Source: Natrinema salifodinae (GTDB taxonomy: Archaea > Halobacteriota > Halobacteria > Halobacteriales > Natrialbaceae). From it: 64,000 nucleotides of DNA. Numbering within the stretch: the stretch's first letter is position 1; each line of letters begins with the position of its first letter. The stretch is from positions 124,001 through 188,000 of the forward strand of contig NZ_FOIS01000001.1 of the NCBI RefSeq assembly GCF_900110455.1, read 5' to 3'. Below the pieces are notes generated by a model. The model worked only from the letters and a program-made list of their open reading frames with translations, ran no database searches and had not been told where the DNA came from. A program made the position numbers and the translations under genes. Below are positions 17,300-26,694 of the stretch, piece by piece.

Positions 17300-18597
17300 C
17301 GTCCCACCTCCGCCAGGACCGAGGTCCGCGCGGCCACCGCCAGGGGATAGGGCACGGCGACCAGGCCGGCGACGAAGGCGACGACGATCGCGTAGGGAAC
17401 GAAGATCGGGTGGAAGTGCGCGACCGTCCCCGGGGCGACGGTCGCGCCGGCGATGGCGTTGACGCCGAGGATGCCGAGCATTCCGAGGGGAATGCCCGCG
17501 AGTGCGCCCGCAAGCGTCGTGACTTCCGTCGAGATTGCGACGACGGCGAGCCGGCTGTGGGTCGGGTATCCGACCGACTCGAGGACGGCCAGGTCCCGCC
17601 GGTCCTCGTCGACGGTCATCCCCATCGTCGTCGCGACGAACGACGCGCAGATGGTGACGCCGACGAGCAACGCGATTACGCTCGTCGCGAACGCCAGGCC
17701 GTCGTCGAACAGCGCCGAAGGGTCGGTGCTTCCGGCGACGTCGACCGACGCGGCGGGATAGGCGTCGGCGGCGGCCGCCTCGGCCGCGTCCTCCTCGCCC
17801 CAGATCAGGATTCGGTCGGCGAGCTGCCCGTCGTCGGCGCCGGCGACGGTCTGGAGTTCGCTCAGGTGGACGAGCGCGAACGGAGCGCCGGCCTCGCTCT
17901 CGCCGTCGTCGACCGCTGCGACCGTGACCGTGGGCGCGTTCTCGGCCTCCGGTCCCATCCAGAGGGTCAACTCGTCACCAGCGGACGCATCGAGGCTGTC
18001 CGCCGCGGTGCGAGAGAGCACGATTGTGCCCTCCCGCGGACCGTCGTACGAGCCGTTTGCGTAGTGGGGATCGCCCGGCTCGAGGCTGCTCGTCGACATC
18101 CCCGCGACGGTCCGCGACTCGTCGTCGGGATCGATCCCGACGAGTCGGACGGTCCGCGGCTCGCCGTCGGCCCCCTCGAGTCGCGCCGTCTCGATTAGCA
18201 TCGGCGACGCGTGCTCGACGCCGTCCTGGGAGCGGATCGTCGCGGCCCGCTCGTTGGTCTCGCCGAGGTTCGGTCCCTCGACCCCGTCGACCGAGGAGAG
18301 CGTGCTCCCGTCTTCCGGCGCGACGCGGACGTCGGCGTCGTCCTCGGTCACCACGCCGCCGTCGGCCAGCGCCAGCGCGACGCCCGTCACGGTCAGCAGG
18401 AACGCGATCGTCAGCGCGACGGCGGCGACCGTCGACGCGACCCTGGCCGCCGTCGTCCGCGTTGCGCGTTTCCACCACCTGATGACCGTCAGACCGACCA
18501 AGCCGCGCCAGCGCGTGCGTCGCGGCCCCGCACTGGGACCGGAACCGGGGCCCGAGCTAGGGCCGGGTGTCCCGTCGGTCCCGCCGTCACCGGCCAT
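17296..18597 (-). CDS. ABC transporter permease (FtsX/MacB type)
   Basis: A 433-residue permease, paralogous to its neighbour: N-terminal helix near residues 45-70, an extracytoplasmic domain (about 70-300) and three C-terminal helices with VLESVGYPTHSR between them. The ATG at 18597 is preferred to 18630; it overlaps the ATPase gene end by 11 bases. The first 30 residues are rich in Gly, Pro and Ser, unusual for a membrane protein N-terminus. The two different permeases probably form a heterodimer. Confidence 0.85.
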   Translation of the reverse strand: MAGDGGTDGTPGPSSGPGSGPSAGPRRTRWRGLVGLTVIRWWKRATRTTAARVASTVAAVALTIAFLLTVTGVALALADGGVVTEDDADVRVAPEDGSTLSSVDGVEGPNLGETNERAATIRSQDGVEHASPMLIETARLEGADGEPRTVRLVGIDPDDESRTVAGMSTSSLEPGDPHYANGSYDGPREGTIVLSRTAADSLDASAGDELTLWMGPEAENAPTVTVAAVDDGESEAGAPFALVHLSELQTVAGADDGQLADRILIWGEEDAAEAAAADAYPAASVDVAGSTDPSALFDDGLAFATSVIALLVGVTICASFVATTMGMTVDEDRRDLAVLESVGYPTHSRLAVVAISTEVTTLAGALAGIPLGMLGILGVNAIAGATVAPGTVAHFHPIFVPYAIVVAFVAGLVAVPYPLAVAARTSVLAEVGR

Positions 18598-19381
18598 CGT
18601 CGACCACCCGTCCGTCGCACAGTGTGACAACCCGGTCCGCGACGGACAGCGTGGCCTCGTCGTGGGACGCGACCACGACGGCCCGGTCGCGACCGATATC
18701 GGTCAGGAGCTCGAGGACGTCCGCGCCGGTCGCCGTGTCGAGTTCGCCCGTCGGCTCGTCGGCGACGATCACGTCCGGATCCGTCGCCAGCGCCCGCGCG
18801 ATCGCTACGCGCTGGCGCTCGCCGCCGCTCAGTTCGCCGGGCAGGTGCGTCGTCCGATCGCCGAGCCCGACCGCCTCTAGCAGCGCCGTCGCCCGCTCTC
18901 GCCGACCGGCCCTGGGGACGCCCGCCTGAACCAGGGGCAACGCGACGTTCGCGCGGGCGGAGAGCGAGGGCATGAGGTGAAACCGCTGGAAGACGATCCC
19001 GACGTGACGCCGGCGCAGCTCGGTCCGTTCGGTCTCGGACAGCGTCGTGAGGTCGGTCCCGCGCAGTTCGACGCGGCCGCTCGTCGGCACCAACAATCCG
19101 GCGACGGTGTGGAGGATCGTCGACTTGCCGCTCCCGCTTGGTCCCTCGAGACCGACGATGGTCCCCGTCGGTACCTCGATGGAGACGTCGCGGAGCGCGG
19201 TCACCGCCCGCTCCCGACCCGACCGGAGCCGACCGCCGGTAGAGCCGTACTGGTGTGTAACGCCCTCGAGACGAACGGCCGTCGTCGGTTCGCCCCCGTC
19301 GTCCTCGCGGCTTCGATCCCGCTGGGCGGGTCCCCGGGCCGACGAGCGCGAATCGTAAACTGTGTGATCGGACATCCTCAC
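18587..19381 (-). CDS. ABC transporter ATP-binding protein (LolD/MacB type)
   Basis: About 264 residues with Walker A GPSGSGKST (near 80), Q-loop region FQRFHLMPSL, signature LSGGERQR (near 187), Walker B VIVADEPTGELD and switch His in VASHDE. This is the MacB/LolD class that pairs with FtsX-type permeases, which follow directly. ATG 19375 is an alternative start. The first 30 residues before the ABC domain are an acidic linker. Confidence 0.88.
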   Translation of the reverse strand: MRMSDHTVYDSRSSARGPAQRDRSREDDGGEPTTAVRLEGVTHQYGSTGGRLRSGRERAVTALRDVSIEVPTGTIVGLEGPSGSGKSTILHTVAGLLVPTSGRVELRGTDLTTLSETERTELRRRHVGIVFQRFHLMPSLSARANVALPLVQAGVPRAGRRERATALLEAVGLGDRTTHLPGELSGGERQRVAIARALATDPDVIVADEPTGELDTATGADVLELLTDIGRDRAVVVASHDEATLSVADRVVTLCDGRVVDDGR

Positions 19382-19728
19382 GCGATCTCGTTGCTACCCG
19401 ACGGCGGACCGACCCATTGTTTCGACCCGGTTACCCCTGCAAGACGTCTCTTAACGGTTATCCCGGTCGATACAACCGTTCGGAGACGGCAACGCGATGT
19501 CGCCAGCGATCGACTAGTCAGTCGCGAGACGGTCGTATGCTTGCCGTGACGGCAACTGTCCCGCTTGGGAAAAGTATGCAGTAGGGAACGCGTTTTCCGG
19601 CGATTCGGTATCGAAACGGCGCCGTACAGATTGGCGGTCGATCACGTTCTACGGCGGCGCGTTCTACGGCGGATTCGGTCGCGCACGCCTGGCGGGACGG
19701 CCGGCGTCGCCGCCTCGCGATCGGCCGC
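19382..19728. other. Intergenic region with a small direct repeat
   Basis: Between divergent and convergent units. The only structure noticed is a 13-base sequence CGTTCTACGGCGG present twice with 15-base spacing at 19645 and 19660. No gene is supported. Confidence 0.4.
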
Positions 19729-21039
19729 TCAGGCGACCGTCTCGAGGGCCGCCCGGAGCTCGTCGACGGCGGTGGCGAGCTGGTCGCGCGAGATCGTCAG
19801 CGGCGGCTGGAACCGCATGACGTTCTTGTAGTAGCCGCCGACGCCCATCACGACCTGCGACTCCTCGCGGAGGTAGTCGCTGACCGCCGACGCGAGTTCG
19901 GCGTCCGGCTTCGGGGCGACGTTCTGCGGGCCCGTCGTCCCCGGCTCGACGAGTTCGACGCCCCACATCAGGCCGAGTCCCCGGGTCTGGCCGACGACGT
20001 CGAAGTCCTCCTCGAGCGCCGCGAGTTCGTCGGCGAGCCAGGCGCCCTGCTCGCGGGCGTGGTCGACCACGCCGTCTTCCAGTTCGTCGATGGTCGCCAG
20101 CGCGGCGGCGCAGGCGACGGGGTTGCCGCCGAACGTCGAGAGGTGGTCGCCGGACTCGAAGGCGTCGGCGATCTCCGCCGAGGCGGTGAACGCGCCGAGC
20201 GGGAGCCCGTTGGCGATCCCCTTAGCCTGGGTCAGGATATCGGGTTCGACGTCGAAGTGCTCGGTCGCGAACAGCTCGCCGGTCCGGCCGTAGCCGGTCT
20301 GGACCTCGTCCAAGATGAGCAAGGCGCCGTGGTCGTGGGCGATCTCGCGGACCCGTTCGAGCCAGCCCTCGGGCGGGACGATGATCCCGGCTTCGCCCAT
20401 GACGGGCTCGACGACGACCGCCGCCAGGTCGCCGCTGGTGTGCGAGCCGATGACCCGCTCGAGTTCGTCGGCGCACTCCGGACCGCACTGCGCGCCGTCA
20501 CAGCGCGGACAGCGGTAGCCATAGGGCGGCGCGGTGTGGGCGACGTCGTTGATCGTCGGCGCCATCCCCTGCTTGTAGGCCTTGTTCCCTGTCAGCGCCA
20601 GGCTGCCGAGGGTGCGCCCGTGAAAGCCCATCTCGAGGGCGATGACCTCCTTCGAACCGGTGTACTTCCGGGCGAGTTTGATCGCGCCCTCGACGGCCTC
20701 CGTCCCGGAGTTACAGAAGAAACTCTTCTGCAGGTCGCCTGGCGTCACGTCGGCGATCCGTTCGGCCAGGTCGGCGACCGGTTCGTTCGGATGGACGTAC
20801 GAACAGCCGTGGACGAATTCGTCGAGTTGGTCCTTCGCGGCGTCGACGACGGCTTCGTTCCCGTGGCCGACGTTCGTTACGGAGATGCCGGAGAACACGT
20901 CGAGGTACTCGTTCCCGTCGAAGTCCTCGAGCGTGCACCCCTCGGCCCGTCTGACCGGCACGTCAAGGGACTTCCAGATGGACATCACGTGCTCGTCGTA
21001 CGCCGCCTCGACGGCAGCATTTGACTCGTGTTTAGACAT
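19729..21039 (-). CDS. Class III aminotransferase (PLP-dependent; GABA/AGXT2-like)
   Basis: A 436-residue class III aminotransferase. Asp244 in LILDEVQTG binds the PLP ring and Lys273 in AKGIANGLPLGAF forms the Schiff base; FFCNSGTEAVEGA binds the phosphate. The YRCPRCDGAQCGPEC insert near 175-190 is typical of 4-aminobutyrate/alanine-glyoxylate-2-type enzymes. The substrate could be GABA, ornithine, beta-alanine or another omega-amino acid. An Lrp-type regulator is divergent and an APC permease lies beyond it, so this looks like an amino-acid uptake and transamination set. TATA TTTTATTAGG lies about 30 bp upstream (21062-21074). Confidence 0.87.
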   Translation of the reverse strand: MSKHESNAAVEAAYDEHVMSIWKSLDVPVRRAEGCTLEDFDGNEYLDVFSGISVTNVGHGNEAVVDAAKDQLDEFVHGCSYVHPNEPVADLAERIADVTPGDLQKSFFCNSGTEAVEGAIKLARKYTGSKEVIALEMGFHGRTLGSLALTGNKAYKQGMAPTINDVAHTAPPYGYRCPRCDGAQCGPECADELERVIGSHTSGDLAAVVVEPVMGEAGIIVPPEGWLERVREIAHDHGALLILDEVQTGYGRTGELFATEHFDVEPDILTQAKGIANGLPLGAFTASAEIADAFESGDHLSTFGGNPVACAAALATIDELEDGVVDHAREQGAWLADELAALEEDFDVVGQTRGLGLMWGVELVEPGTTGPQNVAPKPDAELASAVSDYLREESQVVMGVGGYYKNVMRFQPPLTISRDQLATAVDELRAALETVA

Positions 21040-21058
21040 AGTAGCAATAACGGTACTA
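21039..21058. promoter_or_regulatory. Inverted repeat TAGTA-N10-TACTA at the aminotransferase start
   Basis: The repeat begins on the first base of the aminotransferase ATG and lies between it and its TATA box. A regulator bound here would block initiation; the divergent Lrp-family gene is the natural candidate. Inference from position. Confidence 0.4.
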
Positions 21059-21259
21059 CCTCCTAATAAAACATACTATGCTGAACTCAGTACGACACGC
21101 ATCGTTGCTCGGGTAACCGGAGCTACGCGGGCGGAAATCGGACGAACGGTCCACCGTCAATCAATCCGGCGTTCGATCCGTCGAACTGTATCCGACTAGC
21201 GGCCGAATTTGTGGCGATTGTTCGAATAGTGTTTAATCCCGCGGCGCCTCTCCGCGGAT

Positions 21260-21751
21260 ATGGACGAGCGGAACATCCGCATTCTCCAAGCCGTGGCGGA
21301 ACTGGGTACGGGAAGCCCGGACGAGATCGCCGAGCACACCGGCATTCCGAAGTCGACGGTCCACTACCGGCTCACGAAACTCAAAGAGCAAGGCGTCGTG
21401 ACGAACGACTTGCTGGACGTCGACCTCGAGCAACTCGGCCTCGATATCACGGTCATCACGGAGGTCATCGCGGAGTACGACGACCAGTATCACGAGCAGG
21501 TCGGCGAGCAGTTAGCCGCCATCGAAGGGGTCAACCAGGCGTACTTCACGATGGGGGACACCGACTTCGTCGTCATCGCTCACCTCTCGGACCGCGAGAT
21601 GGTCCACCGACTCATCAGCGACTACGAGGCGATCGACGAGGTCGTCCGCACGAGTTCGCAGTTCGTCGTCGAAACCGTCAAGGACGAATCCCGGCCGCTG
21701 AACGACTTCTCGCTGGAAACGCTGCTAGAACACACCGCGGATATGGACTGA
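21260..21751 (+). CDS. Lrp/AsnC family transcriptional regulator
   Basis: A 163-residue Lrp-family protein: helix-turn-helix at about residues 18-42 (DEIAEHTGIPKSTVHYRLTKL) and an AsnC/RAM ligand-binding domain after it (VNQAYFTMGDTDFVVIAHL). Divergent from the aminotransferase and convergent with the APC permease, so it probably senses an amino acid and controls both. A TATA-like GTGTTTAATCC (21228-21238) is correctly spaced for a nearly leaderless start at 21260. Confidence 0.88.
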   Translation: MDERNIRILQAVAELGTGSPDEIAEHTGIPKSTVHYRLTKLKEQGVVTNDLLDVDLEQLGLDITVITEVIAEYDDQYHEQVGEQLAAIEGVNQAYFTMGDTDFVVIAHLSDREMVHRLISDYEAIDEVVRTSSQFVVETVKDESRPLNDFSLETLLEHTADMD

Positions 21752-21772
21752 CCGGCGGCGCCGGTTGCGCGG

Positions 21773-23170
21773 TTATTCGAGTTCGTCCAGTTCGAGGTCC
21801 GCGAGTTCGAGGTCCGACTCGGTCGACGAAATCCCGTAGAGTCCGACGCCGAGCAGCGCCCAGAAGAGGACGATCGCCCACTCGTAGGGCCAGACGAGCG
21901 CCGACGGGCCGCCCGGCAAGTAGAGTCCGATGAAGCCAAGCGTCAGGACGAGCGCGACGGCACCGAACGCGTAGCCGAACGGCAGTTCGAGCGGCCGCTC
22001 GAGGTCGGGTTCGCGCCGCCGGAGCACGAAGAAGGAGACGACCACGAGGAACCAGGCGACGACCAGGCCGAGGCCGCTGGCGTTGACGATCCAGACCAGC
22101 ATCTGTTCGCCGAACAGCGGTGCGAAGACCGAGAGGCCACCGAGGAGGGCGACGGCCGTCGACGGCGTGTTGTACTCGGGGTGAAGCGTGTTGATCCGCT
22201 TCGGGATCATCCCCGAGTCGGCGAGCGCGAAGACGGCGCGGCTCGCTCCGAGCAGGAAGGAGTTCCAGCTCGTGAGGATACCCGCGATACCGGCCAGCGC
22301 CATGATCCGGCCGATCACTCGGCTGTCGAAGATCGCCTCCATCGCCGCGGCGGCCGGAAGCGGGCTCTCGACGAGTTCGGCGCCGGGCATCGCTTGTCCG
22401 GACGCCCAGATCACGGCGATGTAGAACAGCGCGGCCAGCGTGACCGAGGCCGGGATGAGCAGTCCGATGAGACGCGGCGAGACGTCCGCCTCCTCCGCGG
22501 ACTGCGGGATGACGTCGAACCCGACGAACATGAACGGGGTCATGATCGCGACCGTTGCCACGCCCGTCGCCCCGACGTCCGACAGCGGTGGGTTCGGCTG
22601 CGACTGCCCGTTGAAGACAGATCCGATGACGAGCATGACGCCGGCCAGGCCGATGACCAGCGCCAGGAGCGTCTGGAACTGCGCCGCGGGTTTCACACCG
22701 CGGTAGTTCAGCGCCGTCATCGCGACGGCGCCGAGTCCGCCGACGAGGATCCAGGAGGCGTAGACCGGCTCACCGGCCACGGTCCAGAGTTCGAACACGT
22801 TGAAGCCGGGCACGATGTACGCCATCGCGGACGGCAACGCGACGACCTCGAAGACGACGACGCCCACGTAGCCGAGGACGAGCGACCACGTACAGATGAA
22901 CGATCCGAGCGGACCGAGCGCCCGGAAGCTGTAGACGTGCTCGCCGCCGACGAACGGCAGCGCGGAGGCCAGTTCACCGTAAATCAGGCCGACGATACAC
23001 ACCATAACCGCGCCGACGACGAATCCGAGTACGGAGCCGCCGACGCCGGCTTCGTCGAGCCAAAACCCCGTCTGGATGATCCATCCCCACCCGATCATTG
23101 CACCGAACGCGAGCACGAAGAGATCCTTCTTCGTCAGGATGCGCTCGAACTGTCTGCCATCTTCACTCAT
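21773..23170 (-). CDS. APC family amino-acid permease
   Basis: A 465-residue amino acid-polyamine-organocation permease with about 12 membrane segments; the first (FGAMIGWGWIIQTGFWL) carries the broken-helix glycine-rich motif of the family, and GASRAVFALADSGMIPK is the typical cytoplasmic-loop block. ATG 23170 (MSEDGRQ) is preferred over 23185. The last 20 residues are a charged cytoplasmic tail (DLELADLELDELE). It ends 21 bp from the convergent Lrp gene. Confidence 0.87.
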   Translation of the reverse strand: MSEDGRQFERILTKKDLFVLAFGAMIGWGWIIQTGFWLDEAGVGGSVLGFVVGAVMVCIVGLIYGELASALPFVGGEHVYSFRALGPLGSFICTWSLVLGYVGVVVFEVVALPSAMAYIVPGFNVFELWTVAGEPVYASWILVGGLGAVAMTALNYRGVKPAAQFQTLLALVIGLAGVMLVIGSVFNGQSQPNPPLSDVGATGVATVAIMTPFMFVGFDVIPQSAEEADVSPRLIGLLIPASVTLAALFYIAVIWASGQAMPGAELVESPLPAAAAMEAIFDSRVIGRIMALAGIAGILTSWNSFLLGASRAVFALADSGMIPKRINTLHPEYNTPSTAVALLGGLSVFAPLFGEQMLVWIVNASGLGLVVAWFLVVVSFFVLRRREPDLERPLELPFGYAFGAVALVLTLGFIGLYLPGGPSALVWPYEWAIVLFWALLGVGLYGISSTESDLELADLELDELE

Positions 23171-23591
23171 ACCACGCAGTGGCAAACAGTACGTCTTAAG
23201 TTTAACTATTCCGCTCGCTATGAGACTGCGTTCTTCATCTAGTCAATCAATCGAACTACGTTCAACGAGTGTCGAACGGGAGGCGACAGACGCGACGCTC
23301 GTCAAATTTCGATCGGTAAGGGCCAAATATAATCGCCGAAACGGCTGCCTACCGTCCTTACTCTGCCCCTATTCCGCGGTACGCTGCTCATAGTATAGAC
23401 CGTCGCATCCGGTACGTCAATTCGATGACCCGTACCAGATCGAGACAGTCGTCATCGTGGAACGATAGTCCAATCGACACTCCCTCCGGTGTCGCACGGC
23501 CGTCGCGACGTCCCGGTCGCCCCCCGACGCGACTCGACGCGTCCCCGACGATCGAATCCGAACCCGCCGATTCGAGGGCCGAGGCGTAACC
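23171..23591. other. Divergent intergenic region
   Basis: Contains the permease promoter and the upstream region of the surface-protein gene. No further gene or clear repeat is visible. Confidence 0.4.
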
Positions 23592-24557
23592 ATGGCGGGA
23601 CTCCGACCGCTCCTCGCGGGCAAGCGCCAGGCGCTGCTCGCGCTCGGACTCGGCCTGGTCGTGATCGCCAGCCTCGTCGTCGCGGGCGCCAGCGCGGGAG
23701 CGACCGCGAACGCAAGTGCCGTCGATCCGGACGTTTCGAGTTCGGACGGCAACGTCTCCGAAGCAGCCTACGTGGAAGCCGCGCCGGAACCGGGCGACCC
23801 CTACTTCGAGGCGGCGGCCGACGACGGTAGTTGGATCAGCTACGACAACCCGCGCGACGAGTATCGGAGCCCCTACCTCGGCGACGGCTCCGGGAAGATC
23901 TGCGTGACCCTGGTCAACGAAAACGGCGAGCCGGTCGTCGGCGAGTCGGTCCCGGACACGTCGGTGACGATTCCGACCGGCGGTGCGACGACCTGGCACC
24001 CCGACGCGGATCCGATCACGGTCCAATTCCCCATGACCGAGCACTACGACCGGCCGCTCGACGGCGACCAGTTCGGGACCAGCGAGGACATCTCGCAGGG
24101 CGACGGCTACATGGACTCCCACTGCTACGAGTTCCACGGAAACCCCGAAGACGCGACCCTCGAGTACGGCGAAGCGCAGATAAACGGCGAACACGCCGAT
24201 CGGATCGACGTCGTCGGGTACATCCAGCAAGAGCCCGAAGGGGACGGCTGGGACACGGACATCGACCCGATCGACGCCGCCGAGTCCTACGAGGAAGCCG
24301 GCGGGAGCTGGACCTACGAACCCGGTTCCACCCACGGCCAGGTCGACGTCATTTTGCAGCTCGACGCGCCGGCCGACGAACGGTTCGATCCCGACGACCC
24401 GAGAGAGACGTCCGATTCCAACGGGACCGAGTCGGGCGAGGACTCGGACGAGACGAGCGACGGGACCGGTTCCGACGGCGATGAGATGCCCGGCTTCGGC
24501 GCGCTCGCGGCCGTCGTCGCCCTCTCGGTCGCCGTCCTCGCCCGCTACCGCGGCTAA
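23592..24557 (+). CDS. Secreted PGF-CTERM surface protein
   Basis: A 321-residue secreted protein. Residues 12-40 form a signal peptide (LLALGLGLVVIASLVVAGASA), and the C-terminus has a Ser/Thr/Glu/Gly-rich stalk followed by MPGFGALAAVVALSVAVLA and RYRG, the PGF-CTERM tripartite signal recognised by archaeosortase A for lipid anchoring. The mature domain (about 50-275) is acidic with two cysteines (KICVTL, SHCYEF) and I recognise no enzymatic motif. Probably a cell-surface protein of unknown role. Confidence 0.8.
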   Translation: MAGLRPLLAGKRQALLALGLGLVVIASLVVAGASAGATANASAVDPDVSSSDGNVSEAAYVEAAPEPGDPYFEAAADDGSWISYDNPRDEYRSPYLGDGSGKICVTLVNENGEPVVGESVPDTSVTIPTGGATTWHPDADPITVQFPMTEHYDRPLDGDQFGTSEDISQGDGYMDSHCYEFHGNPEDATLEYGEAQINGEHADRIDVVGYIQQEPEGDGWDTDIDPIDAAESYEEAGGSWTYEPGSTHGQVDVILQLDAPADERFDPDDPRETSDSNGTESGEDSDETSDGTGSDGDEMPGFGALAAVVALSVAVLARYRG

Positions 24558-25125
24558 CCGTTGTCGACTCGCAAGTCGCCGTCCGTAGCCGATTTCGATC
24601 TCGAGTCGCATCCGCGGTCCGCGTCCGTCGCGAGCCGCCGCGACCGACGCAGTCGATACGATCTACCGACGGGAGCCAGGCGCGACCGCGGTCGGGTACG
24701 ACGACGGATCGGCGTACCTGACGGCTGTTGCTGGTCCGTCGATAGTCAGTCCGTCCGCGGACCGAACAAAAAATTGGACAGGGAACGGCTACGGGTGTAG
24801 CCGGGAACCATGGAGCTCCTCGCACGTCGTGACGGGGCGAACGGAACTGATGGGGAAATCCATCGACAGACTGTCGTACCCCCGTCTATCCGACGATTCG
24901 TTCGAACTGCAATAAGACTGCTGGCCAACCGGTCCGATAGGTGATACGAATTACCGACGGCAGCGGAAGGAAGCTGTGTTTCCGGACCGCATCACGTCGC
25001 GACCGGCGAGCGGTCAGTAGCTGCGGCGGGGCCACTGTTCCGGCAACCGATGTGACCAGCGCGGCCGACCGCGTCGGTCGCCGGAACCAATTAGGTTTTG
25101 TCGGTCGCCGCGAGACACCCGAAAA
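24558..25125. other. Gene-free gap
   Basis: About 570 bp in which no frame shows haloarchaeal codon use or a family motif. Nothing is annotated. Confidence 0.4.
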
Positions 25126-25353
25126 ATGACGACCACGAGCGACTCCGACGATCAGCCCGCGCGCGTCCCCATCGTCTGTTCCGCCTGCGAGACGACCAGC
25201 CGCATCCCGCTCTCCGACGTCGCCGACGCCATCGAACGACACAACGACCAGCTCCACGACGGGGACGACGTTGCCGAAGTCGATCCCGACGTCGCCGACC
25301 GCATCGCGGACCTGGTCGCCACGGAACTCGGCCTGCTTGACGACGCGGAGTGA
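25126..25353 (+). CDS. Small acidic protein with one CxxC motif
   Basis: 75 residues, about a quarter Asp/Glu, with VPIVCSACETTSRIP at 14-28 followed by an acidic helical region. A lone Cys pair suggests a half zinc site (dimer-bridging) or a redox role; no named family is recognised. Strong haloarchaeal composition supports coding. Confidence 0.65.
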   Translation: MTTTSDSDDQPARVPIVCSACETTSRIPLSDVADAIERHNDQLHDGDDVAEVDPDVADRIADLVATELGLLDDAE

Positions 25354-25388
25354 GCGGACGGCCCCGACTCACCGGTGTCGGGCTGCGA

Positions 25389-25517
25389 TCACCGACGGAA
25401 GAACTCGCGGAGTTTCTCGACGAGCGACCGAGACGAACCGCCTTGCTCCCGCTTGGTGACGATTCCTTCTTCATCGGGCGAGTCGTCGAGTTGGACGTCG
25501 GGACGTTTCGAATCCAT
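25389..25517 (-). CDS. 42-residue small protein, missed by a length cut-off
   Basis: ATG at 25517 opens a 42-residue frame (MDSKRPDVQLDDSPDEEG... to SLVEKLREFFRR) ending in TGA. The third codon positions are strongly G/C and the composition is acidic with a basic amphipathic C-terminal helix, typical of a real haloarchaeal small protein rather than a shadow frame. It is convergent with the 75-residue gene, leaving 35 bp between them. Function unknown; the C-terminal helix might be a membrane-surface or partner-binding element. Confidence 0.5.
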   Translation of the reverse strand: MDSKRPDVQLDDSPDEEGIVTKREQGGSSRSLVEKLREFFRR

Positions 25518-25713
25518 ACCCTCGAATTACGGAGATACCGAGGACAAGTATTGGCCTTGAAAGTGTAACCCGCCGACCCTCGCGGCTCGAATGACGGTTC
25601 GGAACACTGTTCCACATTCCGTCTTATTCCCACTCGAGAGGTTATATTTCGCCTGTTCCGACCGTTAGTTCAGTGAGAAGGCTTATACTGTTATACCCGA
25701 CTGTGTCCACCAT

Positions 25714-26145
25714 ATGGCACCCGACAAAGTGACAGTCGATAACGACACCGGACGCTCAGCCGCCGATTCGACGGTCCCTGCATCCCCGATCGGTACCGAG
25801 ACGGCGGCGACGGCGACGATCGCGGCAACGCGAACGGCATCCGACGCCGATGCGGACGGCGACCTCCCGAACACGCTGACGATCATCGGTCAGGGCGTCC
25901 CCACGAGTTTCGAACTCACCGTCGACGGTGCGATCGAACTCGCCGACGAGGACCAGGCGACGGACGTGACCGTCCTCTCGGGAACCGCCGTCGAGGGCGC
26001 AATCGAGACCGACACGATCACGTTCCGGTTTAGCGGCGAACTGACCGACGTCACGTTCGTCGATCGCGGGATCACCGGCCTGGCGCCGGCGACGACCCCG
26101 AACGTCCACGTAGACTACGGCGCGCCCGACGCGTCCCAGTCCTAA
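25714..26145 (+). CDS. Haloarchaeal hypothetical protein with a beta-rich domain
   Basis: 143 residues; an Ala/Thr-rich N-terminus then LTIIGQGVPTSFELTVDG and a beta-strand-rich half ending near FRFSGELTDVTF. Similar beta-rich modules occur in haloarchaeal secreted and polysaccharide-related proteins, but no signal peptide is evident here. Function unknown. The gene stands alone with its own upstream region (TATA-like TTATACTG near 25682). Confidence 0.6.
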   Translation: MAPDKVTVDNDTGRSAADSTVPASPIGTETAATATIAATRTASDADADGDLPNTLTIIGQGVPTSFELTVDGAIELADEDQATDVTVLSGTAVEGAIETDTITFRFSGELTDVTFVDRGITGLAPATTPNVHVDYGAPDASQS

Positions 26146-26326
26146 CGCGACGATTCGACGCGGCGACGGGCCGGGTCGAGGGACGGAGCGCGATTCGTTT
26201 CGCGGATCTCGCGGCACGATTCGATTTTTCGCTGTCGACGCTGTCTCGGCGACCAACACAGTCATGTGGCGCGCACGCCATCGATCCGATACGTAACGCG
26301 GCTCCCGACAGGGAGCAGTGATATCA

Positions 26327-26662
26327 ATGGACGATGAACCTGCCGACAGTGATCGTGACGCCGGGGCGGAGGCCAACGCCGACTCCGAACCCGAGACTGA
26401 TGCTGAGTGGATGCAACCCGCGGACAGGCCGATCCTCGAACTGATGCAAGACGACGACGTCTTCGAACCCAGCCACATCGACGAGGAGCGCATCTGCCGG
26501 GGCCCCCACGCGGCCTATCGATGTCGGGAGCTAACCAAGTACGGCCTTTTAGAGCGACTCATGCCCGGCATGTACGACATCACGGAGCTCGGCGAGCAGT
26601 ACCTCGCGGGCGAACTCGACCCGAGCGAGCTCGAGCCCGACGAGAGCATCAACTTCCGCTGA
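26327..26662 (+). CDS. Small winged-helix protein (PhiH1-repressor-like)
   Basis: 111 residues: an acidic tail (1-30), then a compact winged helix with ADRPILELMQ, IDEERICRGPHAAYRCRELTK as recognition region, and LLERLMPGMYDITELGEQYLAGEL as wing. This is the haloarchaeal PhiH1-like MarR/PadR-type fold. ATG 26327 is preferred to 26318. It probably binds DNA, target unknown; it is convergent with the helicase gene 32 bp away. Confidence 0.75.
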   Translation: MDDEPADSDRDAGAEANADSEPETDAEWMQPADRPILELMQDDDVFEPSHIDEERICRGPHAAYRCRELTKYGLLERLMPGMYDITELGEQYLAGELDPSELEPDESINFR

Positions 26663-26694
26663 CCTGTCTGTCGCCGTTCGGCGGCTAGCGGTTG

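Noticed and set aside
16049-17350. Long plus-strand frame over the ABC permease (15995-17350)
   Set aside because: Arg/Asp-rich shadow with no motif; the minus strand encodes an FtsX-type permease with the right membrane pattern.
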